Shown: piece by piece, positions 17,459 to 25,899 of the stretch
Position numbering within the stretch: the stretch's first letter is position 1
How the letters are laid out: each line of letters starts with the position of its first letter
Assembly: GCF_003063335.1 (NCBI RefSeq)
Contig: NZ_NERX01000002.1
Location: 62,001 to 126,000 of the forward strand
Source: Limnohabitans sp. MMS-10A-192
Lineage (GTDB): Bacteria > Pseudomonadota > Gammaproteobacteria > Burkholderiales > Burkholderiaceae_C
Reading direction: 5' to 3'
DNA length: 64,000 bases
Notes under the pieces: model-generated
The model's input: the letters and a program-made list of their open reading frames with translations, nothing else
Databases searched by the model: none
Told to the model about the DNA's origin: nothing
Made by a program: the position numbers and the translations under genes

Positions 17459-19969
17459 TCAGGCGCGTGAGTCCGGGGGATGGATGCCCGCGTTCGCGGG
17501 CATGACAGTGACTTGAGGCGCGTACAGTTCGCGCTCCAGCGTTTGCAGTGCGCCCAGGTATTGGGGGCGACCGCCAAAGCTTTTGATGAGTTCGACCGGG
17601 CTGCCAAAGTCGGTGAAGGGTTGGACCTTTAGGACTTCGTTGCTTTCGATGGTGGCGATGCCTTCATCGGCGTATTTGTCGATGAGTGCGTCAATCACCT
17701 TGCGGGCCACGGGGCCGTATTGGGTGAAGGCGTTGCGTTTTTTGACGCGGTTGGCGCGTTCGCGGCGGGTCAGTGGCGGCTGGTTGTAGGCCACATGCAG
17801 CAGCAGGTCAAAGGGGTCGAGGTCTTTGCCGATTTCTTCGGCCAGCGCTTCGATCAAGACACCTTGCTTTTCTAGCTCTTCGACCAGCGCGGCTTTGCGG
17901 TCGGCGTCGTTCCAGGCTTGCAAGAACTTGTCGAGCGAGTCGTATTGCTTGGCCAGGTTGATGCGGGTGTAATCGCGCAGGCTTTCGGTGATGAGCTTGC
18001 CTTCGGCGCTGAGGTATTGCACGCGCTCACGCGCCACGGCCACAGTGACCATGCCGCCGAGTACGTATTTCTTGGGTTCGCCGTTGTCGCCGCCGCTACC
18101 GGGCGCGGTGTGGCCGCCGGGCTGCTCGCCAAATGGGTCGGGCTGGCCGGGAGCCAATGGATCGGTGATGCCCGGTGCGCCAGCTTCTTCAGGCGGGTTG
18201 ACGGGTTCATCGCCTTTGGGCTGGTAAATCTGCACCGGCTCACCGTCAAACTTTGGGTCGGCAAACAGCTCAGTGGCGCGTTTGAAGTCGAGGATGGTGA
18301 ACCAGGTTTTGCCCAGGTCTTCGCGCAGGCGGGTGCCCCGGCCAATGATTTGCTTGAACAGCGTCATGGACTTGATGTTTTGGTCCAGCACGATGAGCTT
18401 GCAGGTTTGCGCATCCACCCCGGTGCTCATGAGCTTGGAGGTGGTGGCGATGACCGGGTAGGTTTTTTCGGGGTCGATGAAGTTGTCGAGCTGGCCTTTG
18501 CCCTCTGCGTTGTCACCCGTGATCTGCACCACATAGCGGGGCTGGTCTTTGCAGATGTCGGCATTGGCGTTGGCCAGCGCCTGGCGCATGCGGGCGGCGT
18601 GGTCGATGTCTTCGCAAAACACGATGGTCTTGGCGTAGCGGTCGGTGGCCTTGAGGTATTCGGTGATCTTGGCGGCCACCACTTGGTCGCGCTGCTCCAG
18701 AACCAGTTTGCGGTTCATGTCGGTGGCGTTGTAGATGCGGTCTTCGATCAGGTGGCCGTGCTTGTCGGTCATGCCCTGCGTGGGCCGCCAGCCAAAGGTG
18801 TCTTTGTCCAGGTCCACCCGCACCACTTTGTAGGGCGACAAAAAGCCGTCTTCAATGCCTTGCTTGAGGCTGTAGGTGTAGATGGGTTCGCCAAAGTAGT
18901 CGCTGTTGGAGGTGTCTTGCGTTTCTTTGGGCGTGGCCGTCAGGCCCACCTGTGCGGCGCTGCTGAAATAGTTGAGGATCTCGCGCCAGGCCGAGTCTTC
19001 GTTGGCGCTGCCCCGGTGGCACTCGTCCACCACGATCAGGTCAAAAAAGTCGGGGCTGAACTGCTTGTAGATGTTGCGCTCTTCTTCGGTGCCCGTAACC
19101 GCTTGGTACAGCGAAAGGTAAATCTCGTAGCTTTTGTCGACCAGCTTGGTGGTTTTATTGACGGCGAGGTCCACGTCTTCGACGGTGATCTGGCCTTGGG
19201 CATCGACCCGCTCCACGCCTTTGGCGTTGGGGCTGAGCTTGGCCATCGCGCCCTTGAAAGGGCGAAAGTCGTTGACCATGGTCTGGTCGATCAGGATGTT
19301 GCGGTCGGCCAGAAACAAGATGCGTTTTTTGGCCCCGCTCTTCCACAAACGCCAGATGATCTGGAATGCGGTGTAGGTCTTGCCCGTGCCGGTGGCCATG
19401 ACGAGCATGGCGCGGTTTTGACCTTGGGCAATGGCTTCCACCGTGCGGTTGATGGCATTGATTTGGTAGTAGCGCGGAGTTTTGCTGGGCGCGTAGTCGA
19501 ACTCGGTGACGCGGCGCACAGCGGGCGTCCAGCCCTTCCAGGCGCAATAACGCTCCCACAGGTCTTGTGGCGAGGGAAATTCTTCGAGGCTGAGGTTTTT
19601 CTCCAGCACGCCATCGGCCAGCGTGGCGTCACGGAACACAAAACCGTCGCCATTGCTGGCAAAGCAAAAGGGCACGCCCAGCAGCTCGGCATAGTTGATG
19701 GCCTGCGCCATGCCAGAGCCCATGGACTTGTTGTTGTCTTTGGCCTCGACCACCGCGATGGGGATGTTGGCTTTGTAAAACAGGGCGTAGTCGGCCCGCA
19801 GCACGGTGCTTTGGTCGCGGTGGGCCTTGTTGCCCCGCACACTCACGCGGCCAGCACGCAGCGGAAACTCGCGGTAAATCTGGTCGAGCCCGTTCCACCC
19901 GGCCTGCTCCATGGCGGGGCGGATGAACTTGTCGCAGATGTCGCTTTCGGAGAGTTTTTTCTTGTCCAA
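17459..19969 (-). CDS. hsdR: Type I restriction endonuclease subunit HsdR
   Basis: 836-aa motor and nuclease subunit. The N-terminal nuclease domain has LRADYALFY (Asp60) and AVVEAK (Glu75, Lys77). The SF2 helicase core follows with Walker A ATGTGKT (about 192-198), VVDECHRGS (DECH about 315-318) and TATPKE (345-350), then the second helicase domain and an EcoEI-type C-terminal domain with a Gly/Pro-rich linker (about 590-635). Length is normal. The last dozen or so residues (VMPANAGIHPPDSRA) are encoded by a dispersed palindromic repeat that also leads to the stop codon. First gene of the hsdR-hsdM-hsdS-abi run. Confidence 0.95.
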   Translation of the reverse strand: MDKKKLSESDICDKFIRPAMEQAGWNGLDQIYREFPLRAGRVSVRGNKAHRDQSTVLRADYALFYKANIPIAVVEAKDNNKSMGSGMAQAINYAELLGVPFCFASNGDGFVFRDATLADGVLEKNLSLEEFPSPQDLWERYCAWKGWTPAVRRVTEFDYAPSKTPRYYQINAINRTVEAIAQGQNRAMLVMATGTGKTYTAFQIIWRLWKSGAKKRILFLADRNILIDQTMVNDFRPFKGAMAKLSPNAKGVERVDAQGQITVEDVDLAVNKTTKLVDKSYEIYLSLYQAVTGTEEERNIYKQFSPDFFDLIVVDECHRGSANEDSAWREILNYFSSAAQVGLTATPKETQDTSNSDYFGEPIYTYSLKQGIEDGFLSPYKVVRVDLDKDTFGWRPTQGMTDKHGHLIEDRIYNATDMNRKLVLEQRDQVVAAKITEYLKATDRYAKTIVFCEDIDHAARMRQALANANADICKDQPRYVVQITGDNAEGKGQLDNFIDPEKTYPVIATTSKLMSTGVDAQTCKLIVLDQNIKSMTLFKQIIGRGTRLREDLGKTWFTILDFKRATELFADPKFDGEPVQIYQPKGDEPVNPPEEAGAPGITDPLAPGQPDPFGEQPGGHTAPGSGGDNGEPKKYVLGGMVTVAVARERVQYLSAEGKLITESLRDYTRINLAKQYDSLDKFLQAWNDADRKAALVEELEKQGVLIEALAEEIGKDLDPFDLLLHVAYNQPPLTRRERANRVKKRNAFTQYGPVARKVIDALIDKYADEGIATIESNEVLKVQPFTDFGSPVELIKSFGGRPQYLGALQTLERELYAPQVTVMPANAGIHPPDSRA
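17481..17507 (-). repeat. Palindromic repeat TGGATGCCCGCGTTCGCGGG inside the hsdR 3' end
   Basis: Inverted partner of the repeat at 17421-17446. It lies within the hsdR reading frame and encodes the MPANAGIHP stretch near the HsdR C-terminus. Confidence 0.85.
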
Positions 19970-20075
19970 GCTGGGCTCACGGGGCTTTTGGTGAAAAGGC
20001 GGGGCGGGAGCTTCTATTTTTAATCACTTTGTGGGCTTTTTTACCCGCAAGCAACGTCCACGGCATGAAACACGT

Positions 20076-20110
20076 AAAAAAGCCGTACAGGCCTTGGACC
20101 TGCACGGCTT
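20076..20110 (-). terminator. Intrinsic terminator of the cyanate operon
   Basis: On the minus strand AAGCCGTGCAGG pairs with CCTGTACGGCTT (one G-T pair) around a 7-nt loop and runs into six T. It lies 32 bp after the cynS stop and separates that operon from hsdR. Confidence 0.85.
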
Positions 20111-20141
20111 ATAAGGGAGGCCCCGCAGGGCCTTGGGCTGC

Positions 20142-20585
20142 TCAATACTGCTTGTAAGGCAAGAACTTGCCCGACAGCACCACGTTCACGCGGTCGCCTT
20201 TGGGGTCGGGCTGGCGCACGATGTCCATGCTGAAGTCGATGGCGCTCATGATGCCGTCGCCAAATTCTTCGTGGATCAGTTCCTTGATGGTGGTGCCGTA
20301 GACGCTGACGATTTCGTACCAGCGGTAGATCAGCGGGTCGGTGGGCACCTGGCTGGGCAAGGAGCCTTTGTAGGGGACCACTTGCAGCCACTTGATCTCG
20401 TCGGCCGTGAGGCCAAAGATCTTGCCGATGATTTTGGCTTGCTTGGCGTCAAAGGTCATTTGGCCCAGGCACCCGGCGGTGACCCATTCTTTGGACAGAC
20501 CGACTTTGTCGGCGACATCGCTCCACTTGATGCCTTTGGCCACTTTGGTGGAGATGATTTTTTCGGTAACTTCTAAACGGTTCAT
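20142..20585 (-). CDS. cynS: Cyanate hydratase (cyanase)
   Basis: 147 aa. Converts cyanate and bicarbonate to carbamate, which decays to ammonia and CO2, so cyanate becomes a nitrogen source and is detoxified. The N-terminal helix-turn-helix-like domain (1-75) and the C-terminal catalytic domain are both present. Arg88, Glu91 and Ser114 have the spacing of the E. coli active-site residues Arg96, Glu99 and Ser122. Last gene of the operon after the nitrate/cyanate-type ABC transporter, 46 bp downstream of its ATPase, and followed by a terminator. Confidence 0.97.
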   Translation of the reverse strand: MNRLEVTEKIISTKVAKGIKWSDVADKVGLSKEWVTAGCLGQMTFDAKQAKIIGKIFGLTADEIKWLQVVPYKGSLPSQVPTDPLIYRWYEIVSVYGTTIKELIHEEFGDGIMSAIDFSMDIVRQPDPKGDRVNVVLSGKFLPYKQY

Positions 20586-20631
20586 GAAAGACCTCTTGAG
20601 GGGGTTGATGAAAAATCAGGGGTGAAACAAT

Positions 20632-21507
20632 TCAATGGGCTTTGGCGCGGGACACCAAAAAGTCGACGATGTGGTTGCGCATGTCGTAATAGCCCGGCAG
20701 GTGGTGCAGTTGGGCACGGGTGCGCTCGCGCGGCAGCGGGTTGACCACCACTTCGGCCAGGCCACCAGGCACATAGCTGCCACCCGACTCGTTGCCGTTG
20801 CTCATGAGCAAGATGCGGTCCGACAACAAAATCGCTTCGTCCACATCGTGCGTGATCATGAAGACCGTCTGCTGCGTCTGGCGCACGATGGTCATCAACT
20901 CGTCCTGAATCGTGCCGCGCGTGAGCGCATCGAGTGCGCCAAAGGGCTCGTCGAGCAGCAGCATCTTGGGCTGGATCGCGAAGGCCCGGGCAATGCCCAC
21001 GCGTTGCTTCATGCCGCCCGACAACTGGCTGGGCTTTTTGTCGATGGCGTGCAGCAAACCCACCATGCCGACATGCTTTTCCACATGTACATTGATTTGC
21101 GGCGTCTTCCATTCAGGCCATTTGGACTTGACGGCAAACGCGATGTTTTGCCGCACGGTGAGCCAGGGCATGAGCGCGTGGCTTTGGAACACCACGCCGC
21201 GCTCGAGGCTCGGACCTGCGATCTCGCGGCCGTCCATGAAGGCGTGGCCCTCGCTGGCGGTGTCCAAGCCCGCCAACACGTTCAGGATGGTGGTCTTGCC
21301 GCAGCCCGAGTGGCCGATGATGCAAACGAACTCACCCTTGTCGATGGTGAAGTTCACGTCTGCAAAAACCGGTTTGTCGCTTTGGTAGGCCTTGCCCAGT
21401 TTTTCAATTTTGAGGAAAGCGTTCATGGCTTTGGCCTTGGGTTGGGGTGCAAAAATGTCGGTGGGCAAAGGCGCGATCAGCTCGCGTTCCGTGGTTTCAC
21501 TCCACAT
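20632..21507 (-). CDS. Nitrate/cyanate-type ABC transporter ATPase
   Basis: 291 aa ATPase of the NrtD/TauB type energising import. Walker A GHSGCGKTT (65-73), signature LSGGMKQR, Walker B MLLLDEP and switch histidine ITHDVDEA are all present. The ATG at 21507 overlaps the permease stop; an internal ATG at 21426 (MNAFLKIEKLGKAY) would remove a 27-residue extension that most ATPases lack, so the start is uncertain. With cynS downstream, cyanate is the likely cargo. Confidence 0.9.
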   Translation of the reverse strand: MWSETTERELIAPLPTDIFAPQPKAKAMNAFLKIEKLGKAYQSDKPVFADVNFTIDKGEFVCIIGHSGCGKTTILNVLAGLDTASEGHAFMDGREIAGPSLERGVVFQSHALMPWLTVRQNIAFAVKSKWPEWKTPQINVHVEKHVGMVGLLHAIDKKPSQLSGGMKQRVGIARAFAIQPKMLLLDEPFGALDALTRGTIQDELMTIVRQTQQTVFMITHDVDEAILLSDRILLMSNGNESGGSYVPGGLAEVVVNPLPRERTRAQLHHLPGYYDMRNHIVDFLVSRAKAH

Positions 21508-22372
21508 AGGTCACCGCCTTTTGCACTTGGGCAAAAGCCAGGTCCAGCAACATGCCGACCACACCAATCACCAGCACCGCAAAGATCACGTTCACCAGCG
21601 ACAGGTTGTTCCACTCGTTCCACACGAAGTAACCCACGCCTGTGCCGCCCACCAGCATCTCGGCGGCCACGATCACCAGCCACGCAATGCCCATGCTGAT
21701 GCGCATGCCGGTGACGATGGTGGGCGCTGCGGCGGGCAAGATCACCTGAAACGCTTTGCGCAAAGGACGCACTTCCAGTGTGCTGGCCACATTGAGCCAT
21801 TCACGTTTGACAGCGGCCACACCAAAGGCGGTGTTGATGAGCATGGGCCAGACCGAACAGATGAAGATGACAAAAATGCCGCTGACCTCCGAGTCTTTCA
21901 GCGTGTACAGCGCCAAGGGCATCCAGGCCAAGGGGCTGATGGGTTTCAGCACCTGCACAAAGGGGTCAAACGCTTTGCGCATGAGCGGCGACATGCCAAT
22001 CATGAAACCCACGGGCAGCGCCACCAGCACGGCCAGCAAAAAGCCCAAGCCCACGCGGCCCAGCGAATGCGCCAGTTGAATGCCAATGCCCTTGTCGTTG
22101 GGGCCTTTGTCATAAAACGGATCGGACAGGTGCCCGACGATGGCCTTGCCCACTTCGAGAGGCGGCGGAAAGCCCGTGCTTTTGACCGCACCCGGGTCCT
22201 TGCCCATCATCTTCTGGTACTCGATTTCATCGGCCGTCATGCCCGCCTTGGACGCACCGGCCACCGACGGTGCGGTGGCCGACAGTTGCCACGCGCCCAG
22301 AAACACCAGGAACATGAGCAGCGACACCATGGCCGCTCGCAAATTGAGGTGAGAGGTTTTCATGTGGATCAA
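21497..22372 (-). CDS. Nitrate/cyanate-type ABC transporter permease
   Basis: 291-aa inner-membrane permease of the NrtB/SsuC/TauC family with six predicted helices. The first lies at about 12-34, and a long periplasmic loop follows (about 35-85, with DPGAVKSTGFPPPLEVGKAI). The coupling loop is the EAA-like segment RPLRKAFQVILPAAAPTIVTGMRISMGIAWLVIVAAEM. Its start overlaps the binding-protein stop by 4 nt and its stop overlaps the ATPase ATG by 11 nt, so the three transporter genes are translationally linked. Confidence 0.92.
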   Translation of the reverse strand: MIHMKTSHLNLRAAMVSLLMFLVFLGAWQLSATAPSVAGASKAGMTADEIEYQKMMGKDPGAVKSTGFPPPLEVGKAIVGHLSDPFYDKGPNDKGIGIQLAHSLGRVGLGFLLAVLVALPVGFMIGMSPLMRKAFDPFVQVLKPISPLAWMPLALYTLKDSEVSGIFVIFICSVWPMLINTAFGVAAVKREWLNVASTLEVRPLRKAFQVILPAAAPTIVTGMRISMGIAWLVIVAAEMLVGGTGVGYFVWNEWNNLSLVNVIFAVLVIGVVGMLLDLAFAQVQKAVTYVE

Positions 22373-23775
22373 CCCATCTTGTTGATCGCAAAGCTCTTGA
22401 GGTATTCCTCAGGCTTGGCGGCATCAAAGGGCTTGCCCATGATGGTGTGCTTGGCATAGGCAGGGCCTGCGGTGAAGGGCTGACCCAGGTCTTTCATGTG
22501 CTTGCGCGCATCGGTGATCAGGAACACCTTTTCGGCGATTTGTTTGTAGTTCACATCGCCCTTCACATAACCCCAGCGCTTCATTTGCGTGAGCATCCAC
22601 ACCGCCATGCTCTGCCAAGGCATGGGGTCAAAGTCAGCGCGGTCGGGCACGTTCATGACTTTGCCCAGACCGTCGGCAAACTTGCCTGTCAGCACCTGAT
22701 TGAGCACGGCTTCCGGCTGGTTCAGGTACTGCGCAGGCGCGATCACCTTGGCGATCAATTCACGGTTGTCGGCTTGACGCGCCATGGCCGCAGCCGTGAG
22801 CACAGCGCGGTACAGCGCAGCAAAGGTGTTGGGGTTCTTTTGGATGAACTCGGTGCTGGTGCCAAAGGCGCAGCAAGGGTGACCATTCCACAAATCTTTG
22901 GTCAGGATGTGGATGAAGCCGACTTCGTCAAACACCGCACGCTGGTTGAACGGATCGGGGCCCAGGAAACCGTCGATGTTGCCCGCACGCAAATTGGCCA
23001 CCATCTCGGCGGGTGGGATCACGCGGATCTGCACATCGGTGTCGGGGTTGACGCCGTTTTCGGCCAGGTAATAGCGCAGCAAAAAGTTGTGCATCGAGTA
23101 ATCAAACGGCACGCCGAACTTGAAGCCCTTCCAGTTCTTGGGGTCGCGGTTGTCTTTGTGCTTCATGGCCAGTGTGATGGCCTGGCCGTTGACGTTTTGC
23201 ACCGTGGCCACGTTCATGGGCGTGGCATTCGAGCCCAGCCCCATGCTGATGGCCAGAGGCATGGGCGAGAGGAAATGCGAGGCGTCGTATTCCTTGTTGA
23301 TCATCTTGTCGCGCACCAAAGCCCACCCTGCGGTTTTGGTGACTTCGACTTCCAAGCCTTGCTTTTGGTAAAAGCCCAAGGGGTGCGCCATGATGAGTGG
23401 CGTGGCGCAGGTGATTGGAATGAAGCCGATCTTGAGCTTGGTTTTTTCCAGTGGGCCTTTGCTTTGCGCCATGGCCTGCAAGCTGGCCACGGGCAACACG
23501 CTGGCAATGGCGGCCATGGCGGTTTTCTTGCCTACGGCGCGCAAGAACATGCGGCGCTCTTCATCTTGCGGGAACAGCGATTTGACCAAGGTGGCTTCGA
23601 TGAACTCCTGGCTGTAGGCCTCGAACTCAGCGGTTTCCGAGCGGGCACGCAGCTGGGCGGCGGCGGCATCGGCGGCCACCTCGGCGTGGTGGTCTGCAGG
23701 TGAATGGTCACGGCCGCAGCTGCACTTGAGCATCAAGGGGCGGTCGGCGTTGTACGGATCAAAGAATTCAGACAT
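22369..23775 (-). CDS. NrtA/CmpA-type ABC transporter substrate-binding protein (probably cyanate or nitrate)
   Basis: 468 aa, start at 23775 with GAGG six bases upstream. An unusual N-terminal leader (about 1-75) carries LKCSCGRDH, a small Cys/His motif, before the twin-arginine-like export segment RRMFLRAVGKKTAMAAIASVLP. The mature part is an NMT1/NrtA-type binding protein (LKIGFIPITCATPLIMAHPLGFY; RVIPPAEMVANLRAGNIDGFLGPDPFNQRA). It binds a small anion for the permease; cynS in the operon points to cyanate. It is transcribed from a clear sigma-54-type promoter just upstream. Confidence 0.92.
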   Translation of the reverse strand: MSEFFDPYNADRPLMLKCSCGRDHSPADHHAEVAADAAAAQLRARSETAEFEAYSQEFIEATLVKSLFPQDEERRMFLRAVGKKTAMAAIASVLPVASLQAMAQSKGPLEKTKLKIGFIPITCATPLIMAHPLGFYQKQGLEVEVTKTAGWALVRDKMINKEYDASHFLSPMPLAISMGLGSNATPMNVATVQNVNGQAITLAMKHKDNRDPKNWKGFKFGVPFDYSMHNFLLRYYLAENGVNPDTDVQIRVIPPAEMVANLRAGNIDGFLGPDPFNQRAVFDEVGFIHILTKDLWNGHPCCAFGTSTEFIQKNPNTFAALYRAVLTAAAMARQADNRELIAKVIAPAQYLNQPEAVLNQVLTGKFADGLGKVMNVPDRADFDPMPWQSMAVWMLTQMKRWGYVKGDVNYKQIAEKVFLITDARKHMKDLGQPFTAGPAYAKHTIMGKPFDAAKPEEYLKSFAINKMG

Positions 23776-23809
23776 GGCGGCCTCACGGGGTTGAAGATGT
23801 TTGTCTCCA

Positions 23810-23825
23810 TGCAAGCTGCGGGCCA
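23810..23825 (-). promoter_or_regulatory. Sigma-54 (RpoN) promoter of the cyanate transport operon
   Basis: TGGCCCG-CAGC-TTGCA on the minus strand matches the -24/-12 consensus TGGCACG-N4-TTGCW at all positions but one, with correct GG-GC spacing. Transcription would start near 23800, about 25 nt before the ATG at 23775. This implies nitrogen control, presumably through NtrC; the neighbouring response regulator lacks the AAA domain needed for sigma-54. Confidence 0.8.
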
Positions 23826-23890
23826 GAAAACGGGTTTGGCATGCCATTGAGCGCGGAGGACTTCATTTCGTGCCGCGCTTGTCGACGCGG

Positions 23891-23908
23891 TGTAGGGCTG
23901 GCCCTACA
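23891..23908. promoter_or_regulatory. Perfect inverted repeat upstream of the sigma-54 promoter
   Basis: TGTAGGGC-TG-GCCCTACA: 8-bp perfect arms, about 65-80 bp upstream of the -24/-12 element, where an activator would bind. It could be an activator or response-regulator site or simply another palindromic repeat. Confidence 0.45.
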
Positions 23909-23926
23909 AAGCAAAGCTGTCGCTGC

Positions 23927-24024
23927 TGTCATCTCGGACTGTGATCCGGGATCCACTGCGTGGCGCTGGCGTTTGCAAACGACCGCGCTGGACGATGGTC
24001 CCCGTGTCTACGCCCGGGACGACA
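23927..24024. repeat. Diverged pair of GGATCCCGG-type palindromic repeats
   Basis: Two degenerate copies of the dispersed repeat in opposite orientation: 23927-23955 (TGTCATCTCGG..ATCCGGGATCCA) and 24001-24024 (GTGTCTACGCCCGGGACGACA). The second supplies the last codons and stop of the response-regulator gene. With the palindrome at 23891, this fills the gap before nrtA. Confidence 0.65.
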
Positions 24025-24667
24025 AAGTCACTTTTTGTGCGTACAAAGCCAGTTCCACATCGTTCTTGGTGCCGGTCTTTTCCAGGATGCGTGCACGGTA
24101 AGTGCTCACCGTGTTGGGGGCCAAGCTCAATTGCGCACCAATTTCGGTCACGGTGTGGCCTTGCGTCAACAAAAGGTAGACCTGGTGCTCACGGTGCGAG
24201 AGCAGTTCGATCCCACTTTTGGTGCGGCCCTGGCTCACCAGGCTGGCCAGCGCCTCGGCCGTGGTGGGCGTGACGTGCATGCCGCCTGCCGCCACACGCC
24301 GCAGCGCCGCCATCAGGTCATCGGGATCGGTGCTTTTGTTCAAGTAACCCGATGCACCCAATTGGATGCAACGCACGGCGTATTGTTTTTCGGGGTAGGT
24401 GCTGAGCATCAGCACCGGCAAGCCCGGCCAGTCGCGCCGCAAAGCCTGCAAGACATCCAGCCCGTCCATGCCGGGCATGGCGATGTCGAGCAAGACCACG
24501 TCAATGCCCTGCGGGCCTTGCAGTTGTTGCACCGCGTCCAGCACGCCGGGGCCGGTATCGGCTTCGGCCACCACCTGCAGCAAGGGGTCATCGGCCAGGA
24601 CCATCTTCAGGCCTTCGCGCACGATCTTGTGGTCGTCGCCCAGCAGCACGCGCACTGTCGCGTTCAT
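24008..24667 (-). CDS. NarL/FixJ-type response regulator
   Basis: 219 aa. The receiver domain has the acidic pair Asp11/Asp12, phospho-acceptor Asp61 (VVLLDIAMPGMDG) and the conserved Lys in GYLNKS. The C-terminal LuxR-type helix-turn-helix is at about 152-210 (LSHREHQVYLLLTQGHTVTEIG and APNTVSTYRARILEKTG). The start overlaps the kinase stop by 4 nt. It probably acts as a transcription factor for nearby genes, possibly the cyanate operon downstream on the same strand. The C-terminal VTLSSRA is encoded by a palindromic repeat. Confidence 0.93.
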   Translation of the reverse strand: MNATVRVLLGDDHKIVREGLKMVLADDPLLQVVAEADTGPGVLDAVQQLQGPQGIDVVLLDIAMPGMDGLDVLQALRRDWPGLPVLMLSTYPEKQYAVRCIQLGASGYLNKSTDPDDLMAALRRVAAGGMHVTPTTAEALASLVSQGRTKSGIELLSHREHQVYLLLTQGHTVTEIGAQLSLAPNTVSTYRARILEKTGTKNDVELALYAQKVTLSSRA

Positions 24668-25899
24668 GGCGCGGCCTCCATGACCGGCAAAGGCATGGAC
24701 AGCCGCATGCGGGTGCCCCTGCCGGGTTGGCTGTCGATGTCGATCACGCCGCCAAAGTGACGCGCCCGCTCGCGCATGCCCAGGATGCCGTAGGCCTGCG
24801 GTGACTCAAACACCTGTGGCAAAGCACCACAGCCATCGTCTTCTACGGACAAGTGCAGCCAGCCCTCGCGCTCCACCATGTCCACATCCACCGTGCGGGC
24901 CTGGGCGTGGCGGCCCACATTGCTCAGCATTTCCTGAAAAATGCGGAACACCGCCATGGCCATGGGCTCGGGCAACGCCCGCTGCTCGTTGACCTCCATG
25001 CACCATTTGAGTTGTTGTTCAGCCGACTGCACAAACTCCTGCGCCTGCCACTCCAGCGCCCCCCACAGGCCCTGGTGGTCCAGGATGCTGGGGCGCAAGT
25101 CGGTGATGATGCGGCCCACGTTGACCACGGCGTTCTCGATCAAGCGGCTCATGTTCTGGCATTTGCCCCGCATCTTTTCACGCATGCTTTGCGCCTCCTC
25201 AAAGGCGCGCTGCTCTTGCTCGGACAAACGCTTGTCCAGCCAGCCCACATCCATCTTCAGGGCCACCAGCAAGCTGCCCAATTCGTCGTGCACCTCGCGG
25301 GCAATGCGGGTGCGTTCTTCTTCGCGCACCGCCTCGGACCAGGCGGCCAGTTCGCGCAGTTGCTGCAAGGCCGTTTCCAGCGCACGCGTGCGCTCGGCCA
25401 CCCGCGCCTCCAGTTCGTTTTTGGCCTGGTGCAAAGCGTCTTCGGCCCGCTTGCGCTCGGTGATGTCCACAAACGTGACCACCGCACCGCGCACCTGCCC
25501 CTGGTCAAAGACGGGATAACTCGAATACTCCACCGGGAAGCTGCTGCCGTCTGCACGCCAGAACACTTCGCTGTCGATGCGGCAAGGCTCACCGCGCCGA
25601 AAGGCGTTGTAAATCGGGCAGTCATCCATGGGGTAATGCGCGCCGTCGCCATGGGAATGGTGTGTCAGCACATGCATGTTTTGGCCCAGCACCTGCTGCG
25701 GCTCCAAGCCGATCATGCGGGCCCCGGCCGGGTTGATGAAGACACACAGCCCCTCCAGATCGACCCCGAACACGCCCTCGCCGGTGGATGCCAGCATGAG
25801 GCCCAAGGGGTCACGCCAGGCGCTGGAGACACCCGGGCCGACGGGTTGGAGCGGGTTCAAATCGAGGTGCATGCACCAGACAAGCAAGCGGTGTGCCAC
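24664..25899 (-). CDS. PAS-domain sensor histidine kinase (HisKA_3 type)
   Basis: 411 aa, no membrane helix, hence a cytoplasmic sensor. PAS domain at about 30-150 (GVFGVDLEGLCVFINPAGARMIG; ends VTFVDITERKRAE), a coiled-coil linker (about 150-192), the HisKA_3 dimerisation domain with His204 in IAREVHDELG, and a HATPase domain with the N-box MLSNVGRHAQA and G-box VEDDGCG. It phosphorylates the co-encoded response regulator. The signal is unknown. The ATG at 25872 (MHLDLNPLQ) is an equally plausible start. Confidence 0.9.
   Translation of the reverse strand: MAHRLLVWCMHLDLNPLQPVGPGVSSAWRDPLGLMLASTGEGVFGVDLEGLCVFINPAGARMIGLEPQQVLGQNMHVLTHHSHGDGAHYPMDDCPIYNAFRRGEPCRIDSEVFWRADGSSFPVEYSSYPVFDQGQVRGAVVTFVDITERKRAEDALHQAKNELEARVAERTRALETALQQLRELAAWSEAVREEERTRIAREVHDELGSLLVALKMDVGWLDKRLSEQEQRAFEEAQSMREKMRGKCQNMSRLIENAVVNVGRIITDLRPSILDHQGLWGALEWQAQEFVQSAEQQLKWCMEVNEQRALPEPMAMAVFRIFQEMLSNVGRHAQARTVDVDMVEREGWLHLSVEDDGCGALPQVFESPQAYGILGMRERARHFGGVIDIDSQPGRGTRMRLSMPLPVMEAAP

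Noticed and set aside
9589-19969. Integrative element with integrase or attachment sites around the defence island
   Set aside because: No integrase, transposase, tRNA gene or flanking direct repeats were seen; the island boundaries stay undefined.
17918-20023. 701-aa open frame on the plus strand opposite hsdR
   Set aside because: Antisense shadow in high-GC DNA: hsdR has full family motifs, the shadow protein has none and is Gly/Val/His-rich.
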